Positions 1 to 7,824 of a stretch of DNA of 64,000 nt are shown piece by piece (the stretch's first letter is position 1; each line of letters opens with the position of its first letter). A model generated the notes under the pieces. That model was given only the letters and a program-made list of their open reading frames with translations. It had not been told where the DNA came from and did no database searches. A program made the translations under genes and the position numbers. This stretch comes from Phyllobacterium lublinensis (GTDB lineage Bacteria > Pseudomonadota > Alphaproteobacteria > Rhizobiales > Rhizobiaceae). The stretch covers positions 248,001 through 312,000 of the forward strand of contig NZ_JAIUDQ010000001.1 in assembly GCF_020164435.1 (NCBI RefSeq), written 5' to 3'.

Positions 1-57
1 GTTTTCCAGTACACCACGTCCTCGACAAGCCTACAGAAGAAGCTTGGCGTCAGCTAA
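1..57 (+). CDS. 3' end of an upstream gene (partial)
   Basis: The first 18 codons of the window are open in frame 1 and end in TAA. Thirteen of the 18 third positions are G or C, as in the real genes nearby, so this is probably the C-terminal tail of a plus-strand protein that begins outside the window. The tail ends in the residues LQKKLGVS. The family cannot be told from so short a piece. Confidence 0.4.
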   Translation, partial: VFQYTTSSTSLQKKLGVS

Positions 58-101
58 GCGCCATCTGCGTACTGCAAGCCTGGAGGTCGCGTTGTCGTCC
101 T

Positions 102-719
102 TCAGGGGTTCTTTCCGAACTCGCGGATGATGCGGAACGTCAGCAGGCGTCCAAACCTGTCATCGAAATTGATCGCCTCGACCTTGTCGAACTGCACTTG
201 CGCGACGTCATGCTCCAGCATCAGTTTCGCAGTCAGTGCGTCGATGTCGGCCTTCATGGCCGCGCAATCCTTGCGCCAGGGCAGAGCCTTTATGCGGCGC
301 TCCATGTCGCCGGCCGCCGTGCGTGCTATCGAGATGTGGCTTTCTTCATGACGCTTGATATCGGATGACAGCGTGTCCCACACGATGGCGAGGTCCGGAT
401 TGGCGGTGCGCCTCTGCTTCCAGCGTGGCAGGTAGACATGCGCGTGAACCGTGATGGTGGCGTCGACAACGCGGCAGCTGCTGCCGTTGGAGCCATACTT
501 TATCCTGTTTTCAAAGCGCATTTTCGTCATGCCGGGATGACGCTGGCCTGTTCTTTGCAGCAGGGGGCCACGGCGATAGAGTTCGCGGTCGAGATCGGCG
601 GCCGTGCGGCCGTTCAACACGAAATACTCGTACTTTCGCAACACAGTCGCTGCGTTGGCGGCGGAGGCGGCAACCAGAAAGAGAGTGGCGAACGCTACAG
701 CCCTGGCAAGAATATGCAT
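102..719 (-). CDS. DUF922 family secreted protein, putative Zn-dependent protease
   Basis: This 205-residue protein starts with a typical signal peptide (hydrophobic core at residues 7-20, AANA cleavage region), so it is probably periplasmic. The middle carries HEESH, an HExxH zinc-binding motif, in the setting usual for DUF922 proteins, which are predicted secreted metalloproteases. Two cysteines (in SSCRV and KDCAA) could form a disulfide. No substrate is known. It is divergent from folP, with about 110 bases between them for both promoters. The family assignment rests on the motif and overall look; protease activity is only predicted. Confidence 0.7.
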   Translation of the reverse strand: MHILARAVAFATLFLVAASAANAATVLRKYEYFVLNGRTAADLDRELYRRGPLLQRTGQRHPGMTKMRFENRIKYGSNGSSCRVVDATITVHAHVYLPRWKQRRTANPDLAIVWDTLSSDIKRHEESHISIARTAAGDMERRIKALPWRKDCAAMKADIDALTAKLMLEHDVAQVQFDKVEAINFDDRFGRLLTFRIIREFGKNP

Positions 720-831
720 TATGTACTTTCCCTTTCAGCCAAGTCTGCCTGATCCTGACACTATCGTCAAAAACATTGCGGATGAATTGACGTCGCACAC
801 GAACTGATCAAAAACAGGATAGGGATCTGTG

Positions 832-1689
832 ATGTCAAGGAGCGCACCAATGCAAAGGGAATGGAAGCTGGCACATGGCCGGTCTCTGACATTGGGAGAT
901 CAAGCGCTGATCATGGGCGTTCTCAATGTTACACCGGATTCTTTTTCGGACGGCGGCGTCCACTACGCGCTCGATCAGGCGCTGGCAGGCGCACGGAAAA
1001 TGATCGCTGAAGGTGCATCGATCATCGATGTGGGCGGCGAATCGACACGTCCGGGTGCAACGCGGGTCGAACCGGCCGTCGAGCAATCCCGCGTATTGCC
1101 GGTCATCGAAGCGCTGGTCAGAGAAACCGATATCATCATTTCCGTCGATACCTATCGCGAGGAGACGGCCCGCCTTGCCGTCGCGGCGGGGGCACACATT
1201 GTCAACGACGTCTGGGGTGTGCAGCGCGAGCCGGCCATCGCCGACCTTGCAGTGGAGACCGGTGCCGGCCTCGTCATCATGCATACGGGGCGCGAGCGCG
1301 AGCGCGATCCCGATGTGATCGCCGATCAATTCGCATTTCTCAATCGGTCGCTGGAAATCGCCAAGGTTGCAGGTGTCACCCGCGACCGGATAGTGCTCGA
1401 TCCCGGCTTCGGCTTTGCCAAGGACACGGCGGAGAACATTGCATTGATGGACAGGTTCGCGGAGCTTTCGGCGTTTGGTTATCCTTTCCTCGTTGGAACA
1501 TCCCGCAAACGTTTCCTCGGGGCGACGTCGGGCGGCGAGGCCGAGCAGCGGGATGTCGCGACATCGGCGTCGTCTGCACTCCTGCGGCTGGCCGGCGCGG
1601 ATATTTTCCGGGTGCATGACGTCGCGATGAACCGCAGCGCCCTTGCCTTGGCCGATGCCATGCTCAACGCACGCAGGCGGCGCGGTTGA
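832..1689 (+). CDS. folP: Dihydropteroate synthase
   Basis: It joins 6-hydroxymethyl-7,8-dihydropterin diphosphate to p-aminobenzoate to make dihydropteroate in the folate pathway, and is the target of sulfonamides. The family signatures are clear: GVLNVTPDSFSDGG near residue 25, then DVGGESTRPGA, then the late GTSRKRF loop. The length of 285 residues is normal. I chose the ATG at 832 because AGGGA lies six bases upstream; a GTG at 829 and an ATG at 850 are alternatives. The stop codon overlaps the possible start region of folK, so the two are translationally coupled. The folB gene often found between them is missing. Confidence 0.95.
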   Translation: MSRSAPMQREWKLAHGRSLTLGDQALIMGVLNVTPDSFSDGGVHYALDQALAGARKMIAEGASIIDVGGESTRPGATRVEPAVEQSRVLPVIEALVRETDIIISVDTYREETARLAVAAGAHIVNDVWGVQREPAIADLAVETGAGLVIMHTGRERERDPDVIADQFAFLNRSLEIAKVAGVTRDRIVLDPGFGFAKDTAENIALMDRFAELSAFGYPFLVGTSRKRFLGATSGGEAEQRDVATSASSALLRLAGADIFRVHDVAMNRSALALADAMLNARRRRG

Positions 1690-1697
1690 GCGTGTCC

Positions 1698-2204
1698 ATG
1701 CGCAAGGCCTGGCTTGGGCTTGGGGGCAATATCGGCGATCCCGTTGCATCGATGGGGAAGGCACTGCGCACCCTGCACAGGCGTAGTGATACGCGCGTCG
1801 TGGCAGTGTCTTCCGTCTACAAGACCCCGCCATGGGGCAAGACCGATCAGGACTGGTTTCACAACGCATGCGCGGAAGTCGAAACTTTACTCGGACCGGA
1901 AGCCTTGCTTGCCACCTGTCTTGATATCGAGAAACGCCTGAAGCGTGAGCGGCTCGAGCGCTGGGGGCCGCGTATCATCGACATTGATGTCCTGGCCTAC
2001 GAGGGCGAGGAGACGTTCGAAAGCCCGACATTGGAGCTGCCCCATCCACGCATGACCGAGCGGGCCTTTGTCATAGTCCCGCTTGCCGATATTGCGCCGC
2101 AACTCGTCGTCGACGGAAAAAGCGTCGCGCAATGGTCCGCCCTTTGCGACCGCTCGGGCATTGAAAGGGCTACCGACGATACTGGCTGGTGGCGCGCGCC
2201 CTAG
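1698..2204 (+). CDS. folK: 2-amino-4-hydroxy-6-hydroxymethyldihydropteridine pyrophosphokinase
   Basis: HPPK moves pyrophosphate from ATP to 6-hydroxymethyl-7,8-dihydropterin, making the substrate of the folP product. The protein begins with the expected LGLGGNIGD segment. It has TPPWG and DQDWFHNACAEV in the pterin-binding part, and the signature RWGPRIIDIDVL with the magnesium-binding aspartates. The length of about 168 residues is normal. The start is uncertain: TTG 1686, GTG 1692 and ATG 1698 are all in frame, and I prefer the ATG because it puts the first beta strand at the usual distance. A palindrome-rich gap follows. Confidence 0.94.
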   Translation: MRKAWLGLGGNIGDPVASMGKALRTLHRRSDTRVVAVSSVYKTPPWGKTDQDWFHNACAEVETLLGPEALLATCLDIEKRLKRERLERWGPRIIDIDVLAYEGEETFESPTLELPHPRMTERAFVIVPLADIAPQLVVDGKSVAQWSALCDRSGIERATDDTGWWRAP

Positions 2205-2338
2205 GCAACCCGCAACTCCGATCAAGTTGCCACCGCTTGCAACTGCGCGTTCGTGGCGTTCGTGCCTCAACCCCGCGATAAATGACGGACGCATCAAACA
2301 TGCAAAGGGGTTTGAGGGCGAAGCAGCATGCAGCGTGC

Positions 2339-2416
2339 CCAGTGGGGCGAATTTGACATTCGCATTCCTTTCACATCACACGGGTGAAGCGAATGTCAAA
2401 TTCAAGGCGCCACTGG
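2339..2416. repeat. Palindrome A (78 bases, two nested arms)
   Basis: An outer arm CCAGTGG (2339-2345) pairs with CCACTGG (2410-2416). A 15-base inner arm, GAATTTGACATTCGC (2349-2363), pairs exactly with 2389-2403. The loop is 25 bases. The inner arm resembles that of the next palindrome, so the two look like members of one family. Confidence 0.8.
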
Positions 2417-2429
2417 AATATTTGGCTAG

Positions 2430-2495
2430 CTGGTGGTCTTTGATTCCGACATTTGCCTGCTCGGCCGCTGTGCAAATGTCGGAATCGACCACCAG
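2430..2495. repeat. Palindrome B (66 bases), related to palindrome A
   Basis: An outer arm CTGGTGGTC (2430-2438) pairs with 2487-2495. An inner arm GATTCCGACATTTGC (2442-2456) pairs exactly with 2472-2486, and the loop is 15 bases. The inner arm shares 11 of 15 bases with that of palindrome A and the nested design is the same. Confidence 0.8.
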
Positions 2496-2590
2496 CCGGT
2501 GCGTCGGGAGAATGGGCTACCCGACTGCGGCAACAGCCTTGCCTTCAACCTTGGAGGTGATCGATGCGGAGATTTCCGTTTTGCATCACC

Positions 2591-2654
2591 CTCATAATGA
2601 AAAGAACCCGGACTGGCTGGCAAGTCACGCTCAGGGTTCAATTCATATTATGAG
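2591..2654. repeat. Imperfect palindrome C
   Basis: CTCATAAT at 2591 pairs with ATTATGAG ending at 2654, and GAACCC (about 2604) pairs with GGGTTC (about 2634). There are small bulges. It is followed by a purine-rich stretch rather than a T run. Confidence 0.55.
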
Positions 2655-2725
2655 GAAAGGGGGCGGGCGGTTGCTCGCCCTCACTCCAAGTCGATGATAT
2701 CACGTCGCAACGCATTTTCTAGCAG

Positions 2726-2745
2726 CCACGTTAAAGTTAACGTGG
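2726..2745. repeat. Perfect short palindrome D
   Basis: CCACGTTAA and TTAACGTGG are separated by two bases. It lies 36 bases past the stop codon of the minus-strand gene ending at 2781. It could end that transcript weakly or bind a dimeric protein; nothing in the sequence decides between these. Confidence 0.55.
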
Positions 2746-2780
2746 TGCTTTGATCCGCCAGATCCTTGGAAACGAAAATG

Positions 2781-3317
2781 TCAGTTCTTCGCGATACTGC
2801 CGATGGCGGTCGCGTCAACCCGCTTCAACGTCATGCCGACAACGGGGATCAGTTGATCCTCGAGACGCACAGAAATGGTGACGTTCATGCTGTTCTGGCC
2901 GGTGAACTTCGCCTGCATCGCACCGCTTAGCTGCTTGCGGCTGATGGCAAGGACGACCCGGTCACCGGAAACATTGCCGCCGGTGATATCGAGACCCTTG
3001 CCGGCAGAGCCGTCGAGGAAGCTGCCCTTGTAGCTGTTGCCGGCACGTACAACGGTTGCCTTCATAGGCTGGTTGAAGATACCCACGCGGCAGCTTCCAT
3101 CCAGTGTCATGCCGGCCTTCTGTTCGGGTGTCGTGCCGTCGAGCGTACAGGTGAACTTGGTGCCCTTGTACTTGCCGGCAACGATCTCACCGGGGCCAAC
3201 CCATTGGCCCTCGATGGTCTGGAAAAAATCGGCATCCTTGTCCCTGGCTTGCGCCGGCAGCGCAAAAAGCGCGCAGGCGAACAGGGATAGGGCGGCGGCT
3301 GCTGCGCTTCTTTTCAT
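2781..3317 (-). CDS. Small secreted protein of unknown function
   Basis: This 178-residue protein has a clear signal peptide (MKRSAAAAALSLFACALFAL, then PAQARDKD), so it should be periplasmic. The mature part starts with a GQWVGPGEI segment. It has two cysteines (FTCTLDG and GSCRVG) that may pair, and it looks beta-rich. The start is ATG 3317; a TTG two codons upstream is possible. I cannot name its family or function. It stands alone, with no partner in an operon. Confidence 0.65.
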   Translation of the reverse strand: MKRSAAAAALSLFACALFALPAQARDKDADFFQTIEGQWVGPGEIVAGKYKGTKFTCTLDGTTPEQKAGMTLDGSCRVGIFNQPMKATVVRAGNSYKGSFLDGSAGKGLDITGGNVSGDRVVLAISRKQLSGAMQAKFTGQNSMNVTISVRLEDQLIPVVGMTLKRVDATAIGSIAKN

Positions 3318-3449
3318 CGACAAGACTCAACACAAATCATTGGAATGGCACTCGGAGCAATCATGGGGCCCGAATGGTTAACGGATAGTTGTCAATGACG
3401 CAAATCTTGCTCTGAAGGAAATTGCAACCCCTGGAGCCGACAGAACGAC

Positions 3450-4517
3450 TTATTGCTTCTTGATGCCGCCTACGCGGGCCAGATCTCCGATGAAATCGCC
3501 GATTCCCGGACGCCTTTCGGCATTGAACTGGAAGGGGCGGACCAGGTCCATCGCCGAGATGCCGATGCGGGCTGTCATCAGTCCGTTGATCACGCCTTCG
3601 CCAAGCCGTGCAGACAGCCTCGCTGCCAGGCCATGGCCCACGAGTTGCTGGATGATGCTGTCGCCCATCGCCACAGTCCCGGTTACGGCGAGATGTGCGA
3701 TGACGTTACGGGTAAGCCGCAGGAAGCCCAGTGTTCCCGGCCTGCCGCCGTAAAGTTCGGAAAGACGCCGGATGAGGCGCGCTGACTCGAATACCACATA
3801 TCCGATATCGACCAGCGCGCGCGGGCTGACGGCAGTAACGATGGAGACGCGTTTGGAAGCGGCAAGGATCATGTCGCGCGCCTGCCGGTCGAGCGGACGC
3901 AGCAGCTCGGTCTCACCGAGCCGGATCAGGTCGCGGCCATCGATGACATCGTCGCGCAGGTCATGGAGCAGCGCGCGGCCCTTGGCTGTCGCGGGCAGGG
4001 TCGCCGCAATGGCAACAAGTTTGCCGACCGCCGCCTTTGCGGCGCGGACATCATTGGTGACCGCTGCCTTGGCTGCCTCCTCGCGCAGGTTTTGTACGGA
4101 GGCGAGGCGGCGCAAGGCAAGTCCTTCCCTGATGACGATGGCGACCAGGGCAAAAAATGCGAGGATCGTGACGGCCAGCGCCAGCCAGCCCAGCCAGGGA
4201 GCACGTTCGAACAGCGTGCGGATGAGGTTGTCTGCCCATAGTCCCACGGCAAGCGAGATCAGGATCCCCAACGCCCCGGTCAGCAGGGACGCAAAGGAAA
4301 ACCGCCTTTTTTGCACAAGCGCAGGCGGCGGGGTCAGCGCGTCAAGTTCGTCTGCCACTTCTGCGACATCATCGAAAACATCGATTGCTGCAGGCACTAT
4401 GATAGCGGCATCCTTGATCGCGGCGGGCCGACGGGCCGTTGCGGCAGGGCCGCTCTTCTTCGCGGCCGGCTCCTGCGGTTCCAGTCGAAATGCTGCAGGT
4501 TTGCGGATGTCCGTCAT
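3450..4517 (-). CDS. YcjF-like inner-membrane protein (TIGR01620/DUF697)
   Basis: The 355-residue protein has a hydrophilic N-terminus, two membrane segments at about residues 75-95 and 110-132, and a C-terminal DUF697-type region rich in short hydrophobic helices. It matches the YcjF/TIGR01620 proteins, which nearly always follow a YcjX-type P-loop protein. Here its ATG overlaps the last bases of ycjX (4514-4517), so the two are coupled. The pair is usually linked to stress responses, but its biochemical role is unknown. Confidence 0.82.
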   Translation of the reverse strand: MTDIRKPAAFRLEPQEPAAKKSGPAATARRPAAIKDAAIIVPAAIDVFDDVAEVADELDALTPPPALVQKRRFSFASLLTGALGILISLAVGLWADNLIRTLFERAPWLGWLALAVTILAFFALVAIVIREGLALRRLASVQNLREEAAKAAVTNDVRAAKAAVGKLVAIAATLPATAKGRALLHDLRDDVIDGRDLIRLGETELLRPLDRQARDMILAASKRVSIVTAVSPRALVDIGYVVFESARLIRRLSELYGGRPGTLGFLRLTRNVIAHLAVTGTVAMGDSIIQQLVGHGLAARLSARLGEGVINGLMTARIGISAMDLVRPFQFNAERRPGIGDFIGDLARVGGIKKQ

Positions 4518-6016
4518 GCGAGGCGATCTCCAATGAGGAATTGTAGTGCGCGATCGAGCCTGATATGCGGCAACGACAGTGTGAAGCCTTCGGCGGTCTT
4601 TTCCAGCCGGGGCGGCCTGAAGCGAACAAAGCGGATGGCCGGGTCTTCGGATACCGATTCCGACAGTTCAAATATTGAATCCGGTTTTTCCGGTAAGTCT
4701 CCGGGAAATATGGCGGTTTCCGTCTTGCCGTCGAACCGCTCACCATCAATTGTCTCGCCCTTTAGCGGCGTTCCCACGATGACCGGCAACGTCTCCTTGC
4801 CTTGGGTTACCGTCGCCTCACGGGTCGTACGAACCGCTGCCATGGCCAGCACGTCAACGCTCGCGCCGGAAAAATCAGCGCGGCTGAGCGCCCGGTCGAC
4901 CAGGCGGCGGACGATAGCCTGCAGCCTGTCATGGCTCTCGTGATGCAGATGGTCGGCCTTGGTCGCGGCCACGAGTATGCGGCTGATGCGCCGCTGCACG
5001 AGGCCTGTCAGGAAGTTGGTGCTTCCCGGGCGAAAACAGGAAAGGATCTCGGTCAATGCCCGTTCAAGGTCGGCAACGGCCGCAGGTCCGGCGTTCATTG
5101 CCTGCATGGCATCGACGAGCACGATCTGCCGGTCGAGCCGGGCGATATGTTCGCGGAAGAACGGCTTCACCACATGGGTCTTGTAGGCTTCGTAGCGCCT
5201 TTCCATCATTGCAGCAAGCGAACCCGGCCGGAGCTTGCCTTTCCCCATGCCCGGTAACGGCGCAAAGGTCAGAGCAGGCGAGCCGTCCAGATCGCCTGGC
5301 ATCAGGAAGCGGCCGGGCGGCAGTGTCGACAGGGCACGCTCGTCCGCCTTGCCGGCCCGGAGGTAATCGGTAAAGCTCCTGGCGAGGCGCTGCGCGGTCA
5401 TCTCGTCGGCAGGGGCGTCCGCATAGGCACTTCCTGCTGCCTGCAGCCAATCCACCGCCAGGTCGCGATGGCTCGCGAGTTCTGCCAGCTCGAACGAATC
5501 CTTGGAGAACTCCGCATAGGATTTGCCGAGGAGCGGCAGGTCAAGAAGCCATTCGCCCGGATAGTCGACGATATCGACGGAGAGCTTGCCACCGGAAAAT
5601 ACGCGGTTCCACATCGAGGCGGACTCATATTCGATTGTGAGGCGAAGCTCCGAAATGGCCCGCGTCGAATCCGGCCAGATGCGCTCGTCGATCAGGGATT
5701 TGAGGTGGTCTTCATACTGAAAGCGCGGGACCGCATCGTCCGGCTGCTCTTCCAGGTAGGCGCGGGCGATACGGCCGGATTTTTGCGCCTGGAACATCGG
5801 GAGCCGTCCACCGTGAATCAGGTTGTGTACGAATGCGGTTATGAAGACGGTCTTTCCGGCGCGTGACAGGCCGGTAACGCCGAGCCGGAGCGAGGGGGAG
5901 ACCAGCGCACTTGTCCGGTCCGCCAGTGTGTCCAGTGCGATCTTCGCTTCGTCGGTGAGTGTCGTCAGTGTTCCCAATCTACGTTCCCGTTGCAATGACT
6001 CATTGGCCCAGCCCAT
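4514..6016 (-). CDS. ycjX: YcjX family GTP-binding protein (DUF463)
   Basis: This 500-residue protein carries a P-loop, GLSRAGKT, at residues 49-56, just after a basic N-terminus. It also has the DIVDYPGEW segment typical of YcjX, which corresponds to the G3 region of GTPases. Family members are stress-induced ATP/GTP-binding proteins whose action is unknown. It is the first gene of a two-gene operon with the membrane protein downstream, which suggests that the P-loop protein works at the membrane. Confidence 0.88.
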   Translation of the reverse strand: MGWANESLQRERRLGTLTTLTDEAKIALDTLADRTSALVSPSLRLGVTGLSRAGKTVFITAFVHNLIHGGRLPMFQAQKSGRIARAYLEEQPDDAVPRFQYEDHLKSLIDERIWPDSTRAISELRLTIEYESASMWNRVFSGGKLSVDIVDYPGEWLLDLPLLGKSYAEFSKDSFELAELASHRDLAVDWLQAAGSAYADAPADEMTAQRLARSFTDYLRAGKADERALSTLPPGRFLMPGDLDGSPALTFAPLPGMGKGKLRPGSLAAMMERRYEAYKTHVVKPFFREHIARLDRQIVLVDAMQAMNAGPAAVADLERALTEILSCFRPGSTNFLTGLVQRRISRILVAATKADHLHHESHDRLQAIVRRLVDRALSRADFSGASVDVLAMAAVRTTREATVTQGKETLPVIVGTPLKGETIDGERFDGKTETAIFPGDLPEKPDSIFELSESVSEDPAIRFVRFRPPRLEKTAEGFTLSLPHIRLDRALQFLIGDRLA

Positions 6017-6055
6017 TTGGGGGCCCGCCGTAGCAAAGGCAAGAAATTTGGTGGA

Positions 6056-6568
6056 TCAATGATGTGCGGATGCGAAGAACGCCTGCAACGTCCCTGTCCC
6101 GGTGCGGATTTCGGCAAGCGGGTCATCGAATTGGATGACGGCAAGGCCGGCAGTCGGGAAACCGGACTGCAAATCAGGGTGGGATGGCGGCTGGCCGCGC
6201 CCGGCAAGTGCGATGGCCAGATCCTCCATCATGGGATTATGGCCGACCAGCATCACGGAGTTTGCCTTGTCATGTTCGAGCCCGGCCATGCGTATGGTCA
6301 TGAGATAGGCATCCGGTCCGCCCGAAAAGAGCTTCTCGGATTGTTCGAGAACAAACGGAGGCTCGAGATCGAGATATTCGAGCGTCTGGCGCGCGCGAAT
6401 TGCCGTTGAACAGATGACGATCTCCGGTTTCAGGCCGGATCGCCGCAGTTCCTGCCCCAGAATGCGGGCATCATCGATGCCGACAGTATCCAGCGTCCTG
6501 TCGAAGTCTTTCTGGCCCGGAGAGGGCCACACCGCTTTGGCATGACGAAGCAAAAATACCTGGCTCAT
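6056..6568 (-). CDS. SixA-like histidine phosphatase
   Basis: The 170-residue protein begins with FLLRHAKAVWP, the RHG/RHA motif of the histidine-phosphatase superfamily. It has the second catalytic histidine in MLVGHNPMMEDLA, the SixA arrangement. SixA proteins remove phosphate from histidine phosphotransfer domains, but many small family members have other or unknown targets. I chose ATG 6568, which has AAGG upstream. An in-frame ATG at 6583 lies inside the left arm of the inverted-repeat element described next. It stands alone, just upstream of ycjX. Confidence 0.82.
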   Translation of the reverse strand: MSQVFLLRHAKAVWPSPGQKDFDRTLDTVGIDDARILGQELRRSGLKPEIVICSTAIRARQTLEYLDLEPPFVLEQSEKLFSGGPDAYLMTIRMAGLEHDKANSVMLVGHNPMMEDLAIALAGRGQPPSHPDLQSGFPTAGLAVIQFDDPLAEIRTGTGTLQAFFASAHH

Positions 6569-6570
6569 CT

Positions 6571-6952
6571 TAGAGCCTTTCATGGTTACCCGGAATCATT
6601 CTGCCGGTGATGGTTTGGGACTTGGCCTGTCCTCGGGCCAGCCGACGGCTGGACCCGGGGGTCGAGGGTTGCGGCGAAGGCCGGGCTGGCCGCCCGGACG
6701 AGCCGGAGACCGAAGGATTTGGCCCAAACCGGCCCGGCCCTCTGATCGAACCGCGTTTAGGAGAAACGCGGATAATTCGATCAGCGGGTTTAACAGCTTG
6801 CTGGTTTGCATCTGCAAACCAACGGCTGGGTTTCCGTTTGGCGGGCGCCCACGGCGTCAGGCCGCTCGCCCAATGCACCACATCGAGCTTCGCATCCTTC
6901 CGCCGCCCCAAACGAGAAACAGAATGACTTCGTGTAATCATGAAAGGCTCTA
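6571..6952. repeat. Multi-hairpin element with 32-base terminal inverted repeats
   Basis: The ends 6571-6602 and 6921-6952 are inverted copies that match at 28 of 32 positions. Both contain ATGAAAGGCTCTA read outwards. Inside are further hairpins: GGCCAGCC/GGCTGG near 6640-6660, TGATCGAA..CCGCGTTT with its mate (6743-6784), and TGGTTTGCA-TC-TGCAAACCA (6802-6821). No convincing gene is present, although both strands stay open by chance. It resembles a small non-autonomous mobile repeat or a structured RNA region. Confidence 0.6.
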
Positions 6953-7343
6953 ACTCCACTGAGTCGGTATCCTGGATAACGTGCCCTAGATAAGGTGTCA
7001 TGCTTCGCAAAAAGACACAAATGGTCGGTGAATCTGGGCAACAGACGGCAAAATTCATCAAATTATTGTGCAAAACCCCCATGAGAAAATTCTGTGCGCT
7101 GTGCGGTTTAGCAAGGCAGGTACAACTGGTAGTAGTGCGTTGGAACTAGAAAATATCAGAAATAGAGCGCTTTTCCTCATCTTTCGGTTCAGAAAATCGA
7201 GAAATGTCGCGGGATTTGCCGCAAAATTGAGCAGATTTCGTGGGCCTCTTTCTTTGATTTACATGTCTTTTTGTAGTTGTGTGGCTCTGTGACAGGACCT
7301 ATATAGGCCTCCTCGCGTCTCATAGGTGCAGGGTGATTCAAAG
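6953..7343. other. AT-richer leader region before dksA
   Basis: I see no gene in these 390 bases. The last 70 hold the likely dksA promoter. The base composition is clearly lower in GC than the neighbouring genes, as expected for a regulated upstream region. Confidence 0.5.
7277..7305 (+). promoter_or_regulatory. Candidate sigma-70 promoter of dksA
   Basis: TTGTGT (7277-7282) and TATATA (7300-7305) are separated by exactly 17 bases and lie 39 bases before the ATG at 7344. The -10 box is strong and the -35 box moderate. Confidence 0.5.
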
Positions 7344-7760
7344 ATGAATGAACTGATCGATCTTGACTACAAGCCCACGGATGACGAGCCCTTCATGAGT
7401 GATCGGCAGAAATCCTATTTTCGTGAAAAACTCATCAACTGGAAAAACGACATTCTGCGGGAAGCGCGTGAAACGCTTGAAATCCTGCAGCAGGAAAACG
7501 CGAACCTGCCGGATATTGCAGATCGTGCATCTTCTGAGACCGACCGCGCGATCGAACTGCGCGCTCGTGACCGCCAGCGCAAGCTGATCTCCAAAATTGA
7601 TGCTGCGTTGCAGCGCATCGACGACGGGACTTACGGATTCTGCGAAGAGACGGGCGATCCGATCAGCCTCAAGCGTCTGGATGCACGTCCTATCGCGACC
7701 TTGTCAATTGAAGCTCAGGAACGTCACGAACGGCGCGAGAAGGTGTATCGCGACGACTGA
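7344..7760 (+). CDS. dksA: RNA polymerase-binding transcription factor DksA
   Basis: DksA enters the RNA polymerase secondary channel and, with ppGpp, tunes transcription of stable RNA and amino-acid genes. The 138-residue protein has the long coiled coil (about residues 15-95) and the C-terminal TraR/DksA finger region with the ending RHERREKVYRDD. Of the four finger cysteines of E. coli DksA only one remains (Cys100, in FCEETGDP). The others are Thr, Ser and Glu, so it probably does not bind zinc in the classical way. This is the usual form in rhizobia. ATG 7344 is preferred over a TTG at 7326. A strong terminator follows. Confidence 0.93.
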   Translation: MNELIDLDYKPTDDEPFMSDRQKSYFREKLINWKNDILREARETLEILQQENANLPDIADRASSETDRAIELRARDRQRKLISKIDAALQRIDDGTYGFCEETGDPISLKRLDARPIATLSIEAQERHERREKVYRDD

Positions 7761-7780
7761 GCAGACAGCAGCGAATTAGA

Positions 7781-7806
7781 AAAGGCCCGGTTTTCCGGGC
7801 CTTTTT
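7781..7806 (+). terminator. Intrinsic terminator of dksA
   Basis: AAAGGCCCGG and CCGGGCCTTT form a tight stem with a TTTT loop, followed by T residues. Because the gene on the other strand ends at 7825, it can serve both directions. Confidence 0.9.
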
Positions 7807-7824
7807 CATTTCTGCACGAGCCGA

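Larger units (their letters stand above)
2205..2780. other. 576-base gap filled with palindromes
   Basis: I see no gene here. The stretch lies between folK and a minus-strand gene pointing towards it. It holds four separate inverted repeats, listed individually. None is followed by a clear run of T, so they are not ordinary terminators. Confidence 0.6.

Noticed and set aside
6582..7082. Open frames on both strands inside the inverted-repeat element
   Set aside because: They are rich in Arg, Pro and Gly with no hydrophobic pattern. The openness follows from GC bias and hairpins.
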